Positions 1 through 10,601 of a DNA stretch of 64,000 nt are shown one piece after another; position 1 is the first letter of the stretch; every line of letters begins with the position of its first letter. Location: NCBI GenBank assembly GCA_949316495.1, contig OX439004.1, forward strand, positions 29,914,904 through 29,978,903, written 5' to 3'. The position numbers were made by a program, and so were the translations under genes. Under the pieces are notes generated by a model. The model made no database searches. It was not told the DNA's origin and worked only from the letters and a program-made list of their open reading frames with translations. The stretch is from Amphiduros pacificus. Taxonomy: Eukaryota; Annelida; Polychaeta; Phyllodocida; Hesionidae.

Positions 1-402
1 CGCGCACAAATAAATGTATTGCTGGCCAGGATCAAACAGATGGGACTTTTTGTCACACACTGAAATAACCTAAAATCTGCCATGAATGCAATACGAGTAA
101 AAGGCTTGAAGGTCGACCAAATATGACTATTGTTGACCATGAATGCTATAAGTATAAGAAAAATCCAAATGTATTATGGGAGAATTCTCAGCTTGCAGCT
201 GGTCTTACACGGATATAGTAGACATCAATACAGTCAATGATGAATGGTGAAGGGTGCTGTGAATGCCATCCACGAGGATCTGCAGACATGCACTTAGTAA
301 GCCCATTAAGCTAAAGATCTCGTATTGAATTATTGAGGTAAATGATTAAATAAGGTTCAGGTCGGTTTCTTATGAATGACGCAGGCAATATGAAAAGAGA
401 CC
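1..402. other. no feature recognised
   Basis: AT-rich sequence downstream of the last visible receptor exon. It would be intronic if the guanylyl-cyclase-like gene continues to the left. I see no exon, repeat unit or RNA gene in it. Confidence 0.5.
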
Positions 403-1007
403 CTCCATGAAATATATTGAGATGCTATGTACATACAATAGTTAAAGCAGACCTTCATGTAATATATTGAGATGCTATAGTACATACAATAGTTAAAGCA
501 GACCTTCATGAAATATATTGAGATGCTATAGTACATACAATAGTTAAAGCAGACCTTCATGTAATATATTGAGATGCTATAGTACATACAATAGTTAAAG
601 CAGACCTTCATGTAATATATTGAGATGCTATAGTACATACAATAGTTAAAGCAGACCTTCATGTAATATATTGAGATGCTATAGTACATACAATAGTTAA
701 AGCAGACCTTCATGTAATATATTGAGATGCTATAGTACATACAATAGTTAAAGCAGACCTTCATGTAATATATTGAGATGCTATAGTACATACAATAGTT
801 AAATGACCTTCATGAAATATGTTGAGATGCAATTTACATGTAAAAGCTAGAAGAGACCTACATGAGATATGTTAAGATGCTATTTGCATGCAATAGTAAA
901 AAGAGAATGCATGAAATATATTGAGATGCTATTTGCATGTAATAATTAAGATACCTTCCTGAAATATGTTGAGATACTAATCGCATGTAATAGTCAGACT
1001 ATCACAT
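403..1007. repeat. 51-bp minisatellite
   Basis: Head-to-tail units of 51 bp run almost unchanged from about 403 to 806, giving roughly eight near-identical copies. They decay into three or four diverged copies up to about 1007. The core of each unit reads TATTGAGATGCTATAGTACA. Because 51 is a multiple of three, the array leaves an open frame of 17-residue repeats on the minus strand; I read that as a by-product, not a protein. Homogeneous copies on the left and diverged copies on the right suggest recent amplification of the left part. Confidence 0.93.
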
Positions 1008-1505
1008 TGAGTACCATTAAGATTTTATGAAGATAGAATGTTTATTGTAATATGATAATTCCATGTGATGCTATTTGTGTCGCGACGTATGTTGCTTTGA
1101 AAGCCAATATAACTTGGAATGCAACAGTATCGTACTATTTTATTCTGTTTGTTATAAAGCCAATGTTTGTTACAAAATCTTCCTAAGGGTGTTTAGAGAC
1201 CGTGTGGGCTTTTACAGTGTAGAAACTGTATAAACACATACTGTTTGCTATTTGTTACAATCTTTTGATTTAACTTGGTTTATTTTCATTTTCTTTCTTA
1301 TTTTGTCTGATCTATTTAAGAAAAAAATGTTGTATGGAATTACTTAAATGTCTGTAAAACGGAAAAAAAAACTTCACAAAAAACTTCAGCAATGGCAAAT
1401 TGCGAAATAATAATAAAAGCATTCCCACTTTATTTTTCTGTAATCAAATTGGAGACATCTAAGACTGAGGTATTTGATCGATTAAGACACACATGCCCAG
1501 CTTAC
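1008..1505. other. intron 3 sequence, nothing recognised
   Basis: AT-rich sequence between the minisatellite and the donor side of receptor exon 3. It contains short A runs and no supported feature. Confidence 0.5.
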
Positions 1506-1680
1506 CTCTGATCGGGCATTCTGTCTCCGAGGTCATTTACCAGCACTTTTCCGGTTATACCCTGAAAGGTCAAGTTGAAGATATTCTGTGTGACCCGGAA
1601 GCCATCGTCCGGTGAGTATCCTTCCGCCAGGGTCCTATTCACACCATAGGCCCACTGCAGCACAGAGTCGTGCACAAATC
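1506..1680 (-). CDS. receptor guanylyl cyclase-like, exon 3 (ligand-binding domain)
   Basis: This is the third visible exon of a natriuretic-peptide-receptor or receptor-guanylyl-cyclase-like protein, on the minus strand. The 58 residues include FVHDSVLQWAYGVN and FNLTFQGITGKV. These match the C-terminal lobe of the ANF-receptor (periplasmic-binding-protein-like) extracellular domain, where family members have an 'HDA(V/L)LLYA..LN.TL..G' helix followed by 'RTFQG.TG...ID..GDR'. The exon is bounded by an acceptor ending in CAG (1683-1681) and a GTAAG donor (1505-1501). It enters in phase 1, matching exon 2, and leaves in phase 2. The transmembrane segment, kinase-homology domain and cyclase domain would lie off the left edge. 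A clearance-type receptor without a cyclase is therefore not excluded. Confidence 0.88.
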
Positions 1681-2382
1681 CTGTCAAATACAACCTTAAT
1701 CAGAATATGTGTATCTTATTTATATATGTAATCATGATGAGAAATGCCGCGGACCCGTTCAACATAAATACCTGACTATTGGACCCGTCTATCTTTTATT
1801 CTCTTCTTAGAAAGATAAACGAGCATAGGTATACTAATCTTTTTGTATTAGTTTGAAAAAGTTCTTTGATAGAAAGCGGTATACAAAACAACAGAATCCC
1901 ATCCTTTGTTTGCGCACAATAAAACTAATTTAACAAATTAAGATCAAACACATTCTAGACCTACTCCCTTACCAATCAGAGAAATATTTATCAACGAGAA
2001 AATAAAACTCTGTTTTCTATACGCATGATATGCGCTCAGAACCATAAATGCAATGTGAAATATAATATATTGATTTGTTTGCGTAAACTGCCCTTCTCAA
2101 CACAATTTATGTCACAGCTGTCTAAATACCGATACTCAATGCCCAACCGCTTGAAGACGGACGAACTCTTTCTTTTGCATTTTCAAACAAACATAACAAG
2201 ACACACAACATTGTTTCACATTCAGCCTTGAGGCACTGGTTAAAGGGCCCCGATATTAGAGGGGACCCTCTAAACTATGAATCGAGACAAACCACTAAGA
2301 CAAATCTCACCACCCCAGATGTGAGGCAGCAGCCTATACAGACAAAAGATGAAGATAGTTGCTTTCTCTATGGGTGCCGTAC
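1681..2382 (-). other. intron 2 of the receptor gene
   Basis: A 702-bp intron between exons 2 and 3, with GT (2382-2381) and AG (1682-1681) ends on the minus strand. I see no embedded repeat or RNA gene. Confidence 0.8.
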
Positions 2383-2532
2383 CTGCATAGGGTTCCACTT
2401 CACTGGGGTCAGCTGTGATGGGCAAGTGTGGAAGGCCATCAAAGCGCGGGTCATCGAATGCCTCAATAACTTGCCGGGCGAATTCATCATACTCTGGTCC
2501 CGAGTTCTTTCTGTATTGGATAGTGATGAGAC
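2383..2532 (-). CDS. receptor guanylyl cyclase-like, exon 2
   Basis: This 150-nt exon follows a TTTAG acceptor and ends at a GTACGG donor. It encodes about 50 residues, including LITIQYRKNSGPEYDEFARQ and SEVEPYAG. In ANF-receptor domains the same place carries '.EY.EF.R.V' ahead of 'YAG..HD'. Joining by phase (1 in, 1 out) gives glycine at both junctions and leads directly into FVHDSV of exon 3. The open frame on the opposite strand here is only a shadow. The exon is too short to identify alone; the call rests on its place between two clear ANF-receptor exons and on phase. Confidence 0.82.
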
Positions 2533-2838
2533 CTAAACAATGTGTGTAAAAAAATATCTGTATTAAAAATATCTATATTATTTCTGATGGATGACAGCAG
2601 TGGAAATAATCTGAGTTTCAAGTAAACTGCCGTATATTTAGTTGTTTTTTTTTGTTTCAGTTTGATACAAGTTGAGGGTGCCAGGCCACTTCTGCTTTAA
2701 AATTTTGATCCCAGTACCTCATTTAGCATATTAGTAACAATATATGAATGGCAGTAATTAACAGATTTTATCAGAACTAATGTTGAGTAGACCAGTCTAT
2801 TAGAGTGTCAATGGTATTATTATTAAAAAATATATTTG

Positions 2839-3075
2839 GTTTGCCTGACTCATTAGAATGGGTTTGCCTGACTCATTAGAATATGTTTGCCTGACTCATC
2901 AGAACATGTTTGCCTGACTTATTATAATGGGTTTGCCTGACTCATCAGAATATGTTTGCCTGACTCATTAGAATATGTTTGCCTGACTCATCAGAATAGG
3001 TTTGCCTGACTCATTAGAATGGGTTTGCCTGACTCATTAGAGTGGGTTTGCCTGACTCATTAGAGTGGGTTTGCC
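2839..3075. repeat. 23-bp minisatellite with TGACTCA in each unit
   Basis: About ten 23-bp units plus a partial one lie in receptor intron 1. Each starts GTTTGCC and most carry TGACTCA, the AP-1/bZIP consensus; one unit has TGACTTA instead. Variation falls mainly in the last six bases of the unit. Regulatory activity is inference only. Confidence 0.92.
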
Positions 3076-3354
3076 AAACACTTCCTGCGTACCTCAGACC
3101 AGAAAATCATCAATGGTGAAACACTAGAAAGGTCTGGGCAAAGGCGATTTATTTCTGTATGATATGATATATTGTATTGCAACTATCAAGGATTGAGCAA
3201 GAATCTTCTCCATATTATCATTAATAGAAGTTTACCTTTATCTTTAGGTTGATGAATTGTATAAAAGTGAAATATGTAATATGTTTTAACCACCCTTACA
3301 ACAACAATGACTTATCAGGTTGATTTAAATGCATTGCAAACAAGTTAAGAAACA

Positions 3355-3440
3355 AGAGGCAGTGGGATTCGAACCCACCACCTATCTTCTACTTGTCATG
3401 CTTATAAAATGCACTGAGGCACGGATCCTTTGCTCTGCGG
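3355..3440 (-). repeat. possible tRNA-derived SINE head
   Basis: On the minus strand GGTTCGAATCCCACTGCC fits a Pol III B box and T arm. The upstream sequence does not form a convincing A box or cloverleaf. It could be a decayed tRNA-derived SINE unlike the common SINE of this window. It is not a functional tRNA as read. Confidence 0.3.
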
Positions 3441-5249
3441 ACCCAACTCGTGTGGCCCGTCAGTACATATGTGAGGTCATGTGATATAATACTAATATAC
3501 ACACCAGTTATTTGTAGGCATTGTTTAATGTTCAATGTCATCATGTCAGTCACATTAATAAAAAATGCATATACAATGCATTAGAAATGAGATGAAGAAT
3601 CAGCGAACTCAGTGTATCATCCCGTTCGGTTGTTAAAATCATAACATGTGTTTGATAAGATTTAATATTTGGAAAGGCAATATGAAATATAAGTCAGTAA
3701 TAGAATGGTTTTGTCTCAAATGAGTGTTAACTCAGAAATGAGGAATTGCCTTATTGTTCCTGCCGAGGATGGCATCATTGACATTGATCCGGAGATTCTT
3801 GCTGCAACTCATTAGTGCTCTAATCACACAGTGGCCTATTTGTGCAGAAAACTATAACGACTAAAACAAATTTGTTGGGTCTTTGTAAGTCTCCACCCTG
3901 CTCGTCTCAAGTCTTCAGTAGTCTTCATTATTCTTTATAAATGCTGTTAGCGTTCGCCAAGGCCTGGCGAGTGTTTTCAAATGTTCACCACGCATAACAC
4001 AATTCTTAAAAATCGTAACAGTTCATTGTAATTCCTGCTGTAGCCTGTGGAAATTTTGGTTTGTTTTAGTTTCACTGTAGCTAGTTTTGGTTCGTAGTGA
4101 TTTGTAACTAATCGTGTTGGTTGATGTACACCATGATGTATGATTAGAGATGGTTTGATACGCTTTAACACCAGCAGATTCTTTGGCTAGAGAGAGTATA
4201 CTCTCATTCCAACATGTTTGGAACATAACAAAAATCCAAAGACTTCTTATGTACCAGATTTCTGAACAGCTATTGCCGTTTAGAATAAAAAATACTAAAC
4301 ACATTTTAAAATATTTAATCTTATTTATTCTGAATCTATTCAGATATGTTTAAAACATCAAACATTTCATTTCTGCATGCTAATGTTTACTCTATAACAA
4401 TATACATAACTATCAAACAAGCATGTTTGCATTAAGGTTACCTGACTGACAATCAAACACCAGTGTTCTTTATCCATACCTGATTACATATTGTACATGT
4501 ATAGAATTTAAATATTTGTGTTAACAATTTACATTTCACAATGATAAGTCAATATACAGACATATTTACAATTTAAACACTTGCATCTCAGTATCAATAC
4601 AGTTCACTAAAGTTACCTGACTGACATAAAAAAAATGAATTCATCCAGCATATTACAGTACAATTTTTACAATCATACACAATCGCATCTCATATCCTAT
4701 CTAAAACAGCGTTTTATGATGATAGTAAGATATGTTGCTGTAAGACGTGAAACCTTCTTCTCACTGGATCGTGTACTTCTTGTCGCCTGAGTAGCTGTAT
4801 TCAAAGCATTCGTACTTTCAATCTGCAAATATGTGCAGATGGGTGTTAACTGACAATAGATAAAATGCATCAGAGATGCAGGTGAACTTAACGCTAGTCA
4901 GTTCGTAAGTAGGAAACAAACAATGAACAGAAACGTAAGCACAAAAAGGTCACAGACGGGTCGAGATTCAACTCGTCCAAGACTTTATAAAGAAGTTTGA
5001 AAGGAATTAAGCTAGTTATGGAATTGTGCGTAAAAGACATAGGCATGCCTAATGTTAACTAAAACGAAAATCAGAGCCACAATTCTTTAAAAAGATAAGA
5101 AATATTCTAACACAGAATAATTGGCAAAGGGAACACTATCATTTATCTGGAAATATTCCATGTTTTCACAGCAAAGTCAGCGAAATAGCCATGAAGAGCC
5201 AACTGAAAGCATAATGTTTTATTTTTAATAAATTATTTTACAGAGAACA
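3441..5249. other. intron 1 sequence, nothing recognised
   Basis: AT-rich intronic sequence with no exon, no clear repeat family and no RNA gene that I can support. Confidence 0.5.
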
Positions 5250-5253
5250 GTTT

Positions 5254-5522
5254 ATATTACTTTCAACATTATTTCAGTCATTTCATGATGAAACCTACTC
5301 GTGGTGGATAGAGTAGTGCTTCATTTAATGGTCATATCGCATGTCCTTCTCATGGCAACCCGCCTGGTAACAGATTTACAAGGACAACAGGTTAACCCTT
5401 CAGGCACAGGCCTCAACTCATATGACAAATTGCAACATGATCACCGCAATCTCGCCCTTCCCAGAAATCGAACCCATGACCTTTGGATTATGACAGAGAA
5501 ACTGATGCTAACTAATAAAAAT
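5254..5522 (-). mobile_element. tRNA-derived SINE, 5'-truncated diverged copy
   Basis: This older copy of the main SINE reads on the minus strand. It keeps the block 'CTTTCAACATTATTTCAGTC', the central TTTACAAGGACAACAGGTTAAC block and the B-box region (ATCGAACCCATGACC). It ends before the A box, so the tRNA head is missing, as expected of 5' truncation during target-primed insertion. Confidence 0.8.
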
Positions 5523-5559
5523 AACTACTCCAGGGCTCCTAGCCCCCATTTCATTTGAA

Positions 5560-6670
5560 AGTTACTAATTTTTCGTATGAAAAGTACTACCGTGGTAGCT
5601 ATCATGGTGGAATTTCTCACCTTTTTTCATAGAGACTTCAGTATTTCTTTAAAGCCTTCTTGACTCTGAATTTTCCACTTCTTGTGTTATTCTTGATGGT
5701 TGCATAAGAGTGGTCTCAACACTGAAAAAAGGTTTAAATGATTTTCATCTCAGCAATTTCCTGATCTTAAAAAAAATGGTCAGCCTGTTAATGAGGAAAA
5801 TATGGAATACGTCATAATTTATGGTTAAATGATGTTTATTTTAGTAAAGTTTCCTTATCTTTATATTCGTAAATATGAAAGAATTTTGTTGCATAAATAG
5901 AAGCTGAGATTTGTTGTATGGTTTGCTGACTTTGGCCTGGTTTATATGTTTGTATTTTACAAAATAACACAATGACATTATTAAAATCAGCAACTTAAGT
6001 TTAGAGATACAAGGAATTTAACTTACCTGGGTTTAAGCTGATTAATTGATTGGCGAAAATAGTTTTATGATACTGTCCATGCGCCCTTATTATACATGAT
6101 AATAACAATGAAACTAGAAGGGAAGTTCTTCCAGCCAGATGTCCTTTCCGGTGTGTAATGTTATAATATGATCCTTTCCCACGCATTGCTTGATAACGCT
6201 GGCGGCTTGTGACATATGTGGCAGCGAGTGTGTGCAGAGGAAGACTGAAGTAAAAACTTAACTTTTCCTTCAACTTTTCCTTCATCATTTACCGTATGGC
6301 ATTATTCTTACCTCATGTCCTTCCAATTGGAATTCTATTTTGCGAAAACATGAAATGCGGGATAATCTTCAAGGGTAACTCTATGCTTAGAATATACCTT
6401 TCATGTCCAGTCAGAATTTACTTCTGCCAGATGATATTACAAATTCACTGCATTATTTTTGTATGAGATATTTATATGATTGACAACTGAGATAGTTTTT
6501 AAATTTATAAACATTTTAAAATTAATAAATATATGTATTTAACTGTACTTCTACCATAACAAGTTTCTCTGTAAATGCATTATGTGCATATAAACATAAT
6601 GATATTGGTTAAAGCGTGTGTGCTGAATTCAATAGTCCTCATTGTGTATGTTTGAGGCGACCACTAATAA
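5560..6670. other. intron 1 sequence, nothing recognised
   Basis: AT-rich intronic sequence between a SINE and the Ngaro-like element. No feature is supported. The element is bounded on this side by TAA at 6668-6670. Confidence 0.5.
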
Positions 6671-6847
6671 GGAAGCTTTATATGTATGTTATAAAGGTGG
6701 TTAGAGGTCACACCAAATAAGTCACAGCCAGGGTAATTGCACTTGGCCCCCCCCCCCCCATGGGGTGCATAGGGATATAAACCCCTGGCACAGACATTGC
6801 CGCCTCTTCCAGTCCACTGACGCTCAGGTAGGCGGACGTCTTTTTCG
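6671..6847 (+). repeat. left split repeat A1 of the Ngaro-like element
   Basis: This 177-bp block recurs at 11920-12095 with only the C-run length changed. It starts GGAAGCTTTATATG and ends at CTTTTTCG. A GGGATATAAA stretch inside could serve as the element's promoter; that is inference. Confidence 0.9.
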
Positions 6848-6959
6848 GGTAGGCAGGCAATTTCTTTCCCCCAGGCAGGAGTCCAGGAAAAAATTGCCAT
6901 ACCACCGGGAACCGCCCTGAGCCGTTAGGTAAATATCTGCTGTCGCTATCTCGCATAAT

Positions 6960-8378
6960 ATGCCAAAGGTAACCACAACCCGCTGCTGCAGGGCATGTGG
7001 TAGACCCACGAAGGGGCACGAGGGGCCCGTGGGTCTTGGGGCATGCCAGAACGTCCCTCTGGACCCCAACCCAACCTTCACCGAGGAGGAAGCAGATTGT
7101 GAGGACGAAGGGCGCTCAACAGACGGAGAGGAGACCACACCGCCAGCCACCCCTGCAGCGACCGTTAGCCATGACAGGGGGACTTCGCATTGCACACCTC
7201 TCCAGCTAAGTACATGTAATCTTAGTCCGAACAATCCTTTCCTGGCATCCAATATGGACAGGGCAGAGCATTCAGGGAGAGTGGAACAGGACGTTAGGCA
7301 AGAAGATAGTTTATGTATAAAGGCTCTAACAGACAATATGTCCACCATGCAAACCCAGTTGAGCCAGGTGATAGAGACCCAGCAGGAGCTCTCTAGAGCA
7401 CTTATCGCCATTAGTGGAAAAAACGCACCAGGGGTCAGTGCGCGCAGTACTAATCAGCACCAGCAGGGGGTAGCAGGGGCATTCCAGCCGGCCCCATGGC
7501 AACATAACAATCCATGGCAACACAACACCACAGATCACCTGACACCCCACTACACTCACCCTCAGTTCCAGCCAGTCCTCCAGCCAGGAGGGCGTATTCC
7601 TGGAATGTGCAACCTCGCACATGTCACAGACTTTACTAGCTTATGTAAAGACAAGCTCATTCCAGAGAAAGTAGTCAAGAGTGCGGTACTAGGTGAGTAC
7701 GTTGCCTTGCATGAGTTTTTGCATAACATTGTGATAGAAAATGACATTCACCAGGAACTTTTACCATATATTGACAATTCTGGCAACATTAAATATAAAC
7801 GCAGGGCCCAACGTTCCAGAGCAATACAGGACATTAGGTCATGGATGGAGGCCTGGGCAATATATGAAAAGTTGATGGTACACACTCATGGTATATATTT
7901 GTATGACCAGATGACTGACTATAAAGCAATGGTAGCTGAGTGGGATAAGAAGTACACGTGGGCTAATGTCGCCATATTAGATATGAGGCACAGGCATAGT
8001 TTGTCCAAGGTATCAGTAGATTTCGCTAAGGTAGACCAGCACTTGATATATACTATCCTAGATGCTACCGCCATTAAGGCATCAGCCCTACGTTGTAGCA
8101 GATGTAAAAGCTATAATCATTTCAGGGTAGCCGACTGCCCCTTTCCAGCCAGTGCGTCGTCGGTACAGGGGCCGACGACGCGTGAATCCGGACAGAAGGC
8201 TCGCCAGGGGGGTACAGGGGGAGAGATATGCAACAATTTCAACGTCCTCAAGTGTACCTTTAAGTCATGCAAACGACTCCATGTGTGTAGGCAATGTCAT
8301 GGCTCCCTCCCATTCGAGCTATGCATTAAACAGGGAAAGTGCGCGTCAAGCAGCGTCAAGCACGTTTCTCCTTCCTGA
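6960..8378 (+). CDS. gag-like protein of the Ngaro-like element
   Basis: A 472-residue open frame opens the element's coding region. It starts with a Cys/Gly-rich segment containing CRACGRPTKGHEG, continues through a low-complexity Q/H/P-rich middle, and has a helical block near residues 220-370. Cys/His clusters near the C-terminus (CSRCKSYNH, then CRQCHG) look like nucleic-acid-binding knuckles. Position and composition fit the first ORF of DIRS-order elements. It overlaps the start of the RT frame in another phase, as is common in the order. No host function is implied. Confidence 0.78.
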   Translation: MPKVTTTRCCRACGRPTKGHEGPVGLGACQNVPLDPNPTFTEEEADCEDEGRSTDGEETTPPATPAATVSHDRGTSHCTPLQLSTCNLSPNNPFLASNMDRAEHSGRVEQDVRQEDSLCIKALTDNMSTMQTQLSQVIETQQELSRALIAISGKNAPGVSARSTNQHQQGVAGAFQPAPWQHNNPWQHNTTDHLTPHYTHPQFQPVLQPGGRIPGMCNLAHVTDFTSLCKDKLIPEKVVKSAVLGEYVALHEFLHNIVIENDIHQELLPYIDNSGNIKYKRRAQRSRAIQDIRSWMEAWAIYEKLMVHTHGIYLYDQMTDYKAMVAEWDKKYTWANVAILDMRHRHSLSKVSVDFAKVDQHLIYTILDATAIKASALRCSRCKSYNHFRVADCPFPASASSVQGPTTRESGQKARQGGTGGEICNNFNVLKCTFKSCKRLHVCRQCHGSLPFELCIKQGKCASSSVKHVSPS

Positions 8379-9939
8379 ATATTGGAGGGAAAACATGCTT
8401 GACTACCCAGATAGGGCTTTTGCAGAAAAGCTCTATCACAGGGCTAAACATGGTGTCAGTATAGGATATGAGGGGGACAACACTATTTCTCATTGTGCAG
8501 ACAATTGGCCGTCGGCCACTGTGCATGCCGAAAAGGTTAGCCAATTTATAAATGACAATCTAAAACTTGGTAGGATAGTCGGTCCGCTCGGGGAGCCTCC
8601 CTCCAATTTTAGGTCATCCCCCCTGGGGGCATTTATAAAGAAAGGGGGTACCAAGGCTAGGGTGATACATGACTTATCTTGGCCCCCACGCTCATCCATA
8701 AACGATGGTATAGACTCAAGCAGGTATTCCCTCAAGTACGCCACCGTCCTCGACGCCGTTAGGTTAGCTCAGAAGTATGATCAAGCATGGTTGGGTAAAA
8801 CTGACCTTGCCTCTGCCTTTCAGAGCGTCAAGGTAGCCCCTGAAGACCGCCATTTATTAGGTTTTTCTTGGCCGGACAGTTCAGGCAAGAAGCAATATTA
8901 TCATATGGCTTGCCTACCATTCGGTTTGACTAGTGCTCCTAGGCTCTTTGACGATTTTGCCATTGGTCTGGAGTACATGTACAAGAAACATGGTGCAGCA
9001 GGCGACACAATCCATTATCTGGATGATATCCTGACCCTGTCACCCACTGTAGCTGGCTGTAAAGATTCCCTAGATACGATAGTCAAGACATGTGAGGATT
9101 CAGGTTTTAAAATTCAGGAATCAAAGACACTCGGTCCATCTCAGAAACTAGAGTTCTTAGGTATAGTAATCGACACAGTGAACCAACAGCTGAGCATTTC
9201 CACAGACAGAATTGCCGACATCAATAGAGAGTTAGCCAACATGAGACACAGGCGTTATGCCACCAAACGTGAGTTGCTTTCATTGATAGGTAAACTAGTC
9301 TTTTGTTCAAAAGTAGTGTCAGATGGGGCCCTGTTTACACGCAGGTTACAGCATTTAGCTAACAGGGCAAAACAGCTCCATCACAAAATACGCTTGACTA
9401 ACGAGGCTAGGGCTGACATTGAATGGTGGCTACGCTGCCTCCATCTCCACAATGGTGTGTGCTGGTTTCCCACGGAATGGAATATGGAATCAGCAGAGAT
9501 ATTATTCACTGATGCCTCCGACAAGGGTATAGGAATAAGTTACCAGAACTCATGGACGTTAGTCAAATTCGAAGGAGAGAATGGCTGGATGGCATCGATG
9601 CCCATAGCATGGCGCGAGCTCGCTGCAGTAGTTATAGCAGTGGCTACATTCGGACAGAGGCTGTGCAACAGCAAGGTAGCAATGAACATTGACAACGTTG
9701 CCGTTTGTTACTGCGTTAACGACGCCAAATCCAAGGACACCAACCTAATGAATCTAATACGTGCACTATACTTATACACAAGTATATATAGAATTGACTA
9801 CAAAGCCTTCCACATAGGAACATTATATAACTCTGCAGCAGATGCACTGAGCAGGCTAGATCTAACAAGATTCAGGCAGGTCATGCCTAACGCGGACACT
9901 AATATGACCCCTGCAATGCCAATAATGTATGACTTTTAA
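8152..9939 (+). CDS. reverse transcriptase / RNase H of the Ngaro-like element
   Basis: This frame carries a DIRS-type reverse transcriptase and a following RNase H. Visible RT motifs include KARVIHDLSWP, KTDLASAFQSV, the LPFGLTSAPRLF block and the catalytic HYLDD at about residues 288-292. RNase H follows with LFTDASDKGIG and a terminal AADALSRL block. The first ATG lies inside the gag overlap and is probably not the true start, since recognisable RT homology begins after about residue 75. The RT makes element cDNA and RNase H removes the RNA template. Confidence 0.92.
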   Translation: MRRRYRGRRRVNPDRRLARGVQGERYATISTSSSVPLSHANDSMCVGNVMAPSHSSYALNRESARQAASSTFLLPEYWRENMLDYPDRAFAEKLYHRAKHGVSIGYEGDNTISHCADNWPSATVHAEKVSQFINDNLKLGRIVGPLGEPPSNFRSSPLGAFIKKGGTKARVIHDLSWPPRSSINDGIDSSRYSLKYATVLDAVRLAQKYDQAWLGKTDLASAFQSVKVAPEDRHLLGFSWPDSSGKKQYYHMACLPFGLTSAPRLFDDFAIGLEYMYKKHGAAGDTIHYLDDILTLSPTVAGCKDSLDTIVKTCEDSGFKIQESKTLGPSQKLEFLGIVIDTVNQQLSISTDRIADINRELANMRHRRYATKRELLSLIGKLVFCSKVVSDGALFTRRLQHLANRAKQLHHKIRLTNEARADIEWWLRCLHLHNGVCWFPTEWNMESAEILFTDASDKGIGISYQNSWTLVKFEGENGWMASMPIAWRELAAVVIAVATFGQRLCNSKVAMNIDNVAVCYCVNDAKSKDTNLMNLIRALYLYTSIYRIDYKAFHIGTLYNSAADALSRLDLTRFRQVMPNADTNMTPAMPIMYDF

Positions 9940-10601
9940 CAGAAACCTCACAGGTTCTAATGCTTTATTTAATAACTACTGATATATATGTGTATATCCG
10001 ATTCTAACGGACTTATATGTTATCTCTAATATTATTTATGCTAATTGTAAATTGTAACAGAATTATAATGTAACGGTAGAACTAAGGTAATATCATACCA
10101 ACTACCTCATTTGTTACCTCAGGCGTCCCTGGAACCCCGACCTGACAGGCAGCCAGGCCTCATTGGCCTAGTGTTGGCTCACCATGTCATATTGCTGCCT
10201 GTCACGCTGGGATTTTACACCCTGTCTCCTTAATCAGACTCACTCGATAGTCAAATCTTATCACTCCTGACTGAAGTAGTGCTATAGGTATTATCACCAC
10301 CATATTAGGTAGCCCCGGGTAGGCAGCCAAGGTACCCACGATGATCACTGATCTAGCTTACTTAGCAGGGCAACTACAGCGGTAGTCAAATATTTATCCT
10401 TTATTCATTAGTCAAGTCAGCATGGCCAAACACAGTGCAGCCGACTTCTAATTGTATTCGATTCTTTGTATGTTCCATCAGAGTGCCTATAATGTTCTGG
10501 AACATGGGTTACATCATGTATATAAAATTGTTTGAATAACGTTGTAAGCTCAACAGGCACGTCTCACTTAGCCAACCGCTAACCATATCGCATCATTTGC
10601 A
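9940..10601. other. non-coding spacer inside the Ngaro-like element
   Basis: About 660 bp between RNase H and recombinase without a recognisable domain. Many DIRS/PAT elements carry a methyltransferase after RNase H; I see none here. Confidence 0.55.

Noticed and set aside
357-791. 144-codon frame of 17-residue repeats
   Set aside because: A 51-bp minisatellite read in frame. No start context, no splice sites and no conservation of codon third positions.
2228-2536. Plus-strand 102-codon frame over receptor exon 2
   Set aside because: Antisense shadow of a phase-consistent exon.
3355-3440. Functional tRNA on the minus strand
   Set aside because: Only the B box and T-arm region fit. No acceptor stem or good A box.
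6824-7411. Antisense 195-codon open frame over the gag-like ORF
   Set aside because: It is a shadow of the gag-like frame and of repeat A1, with no domain.
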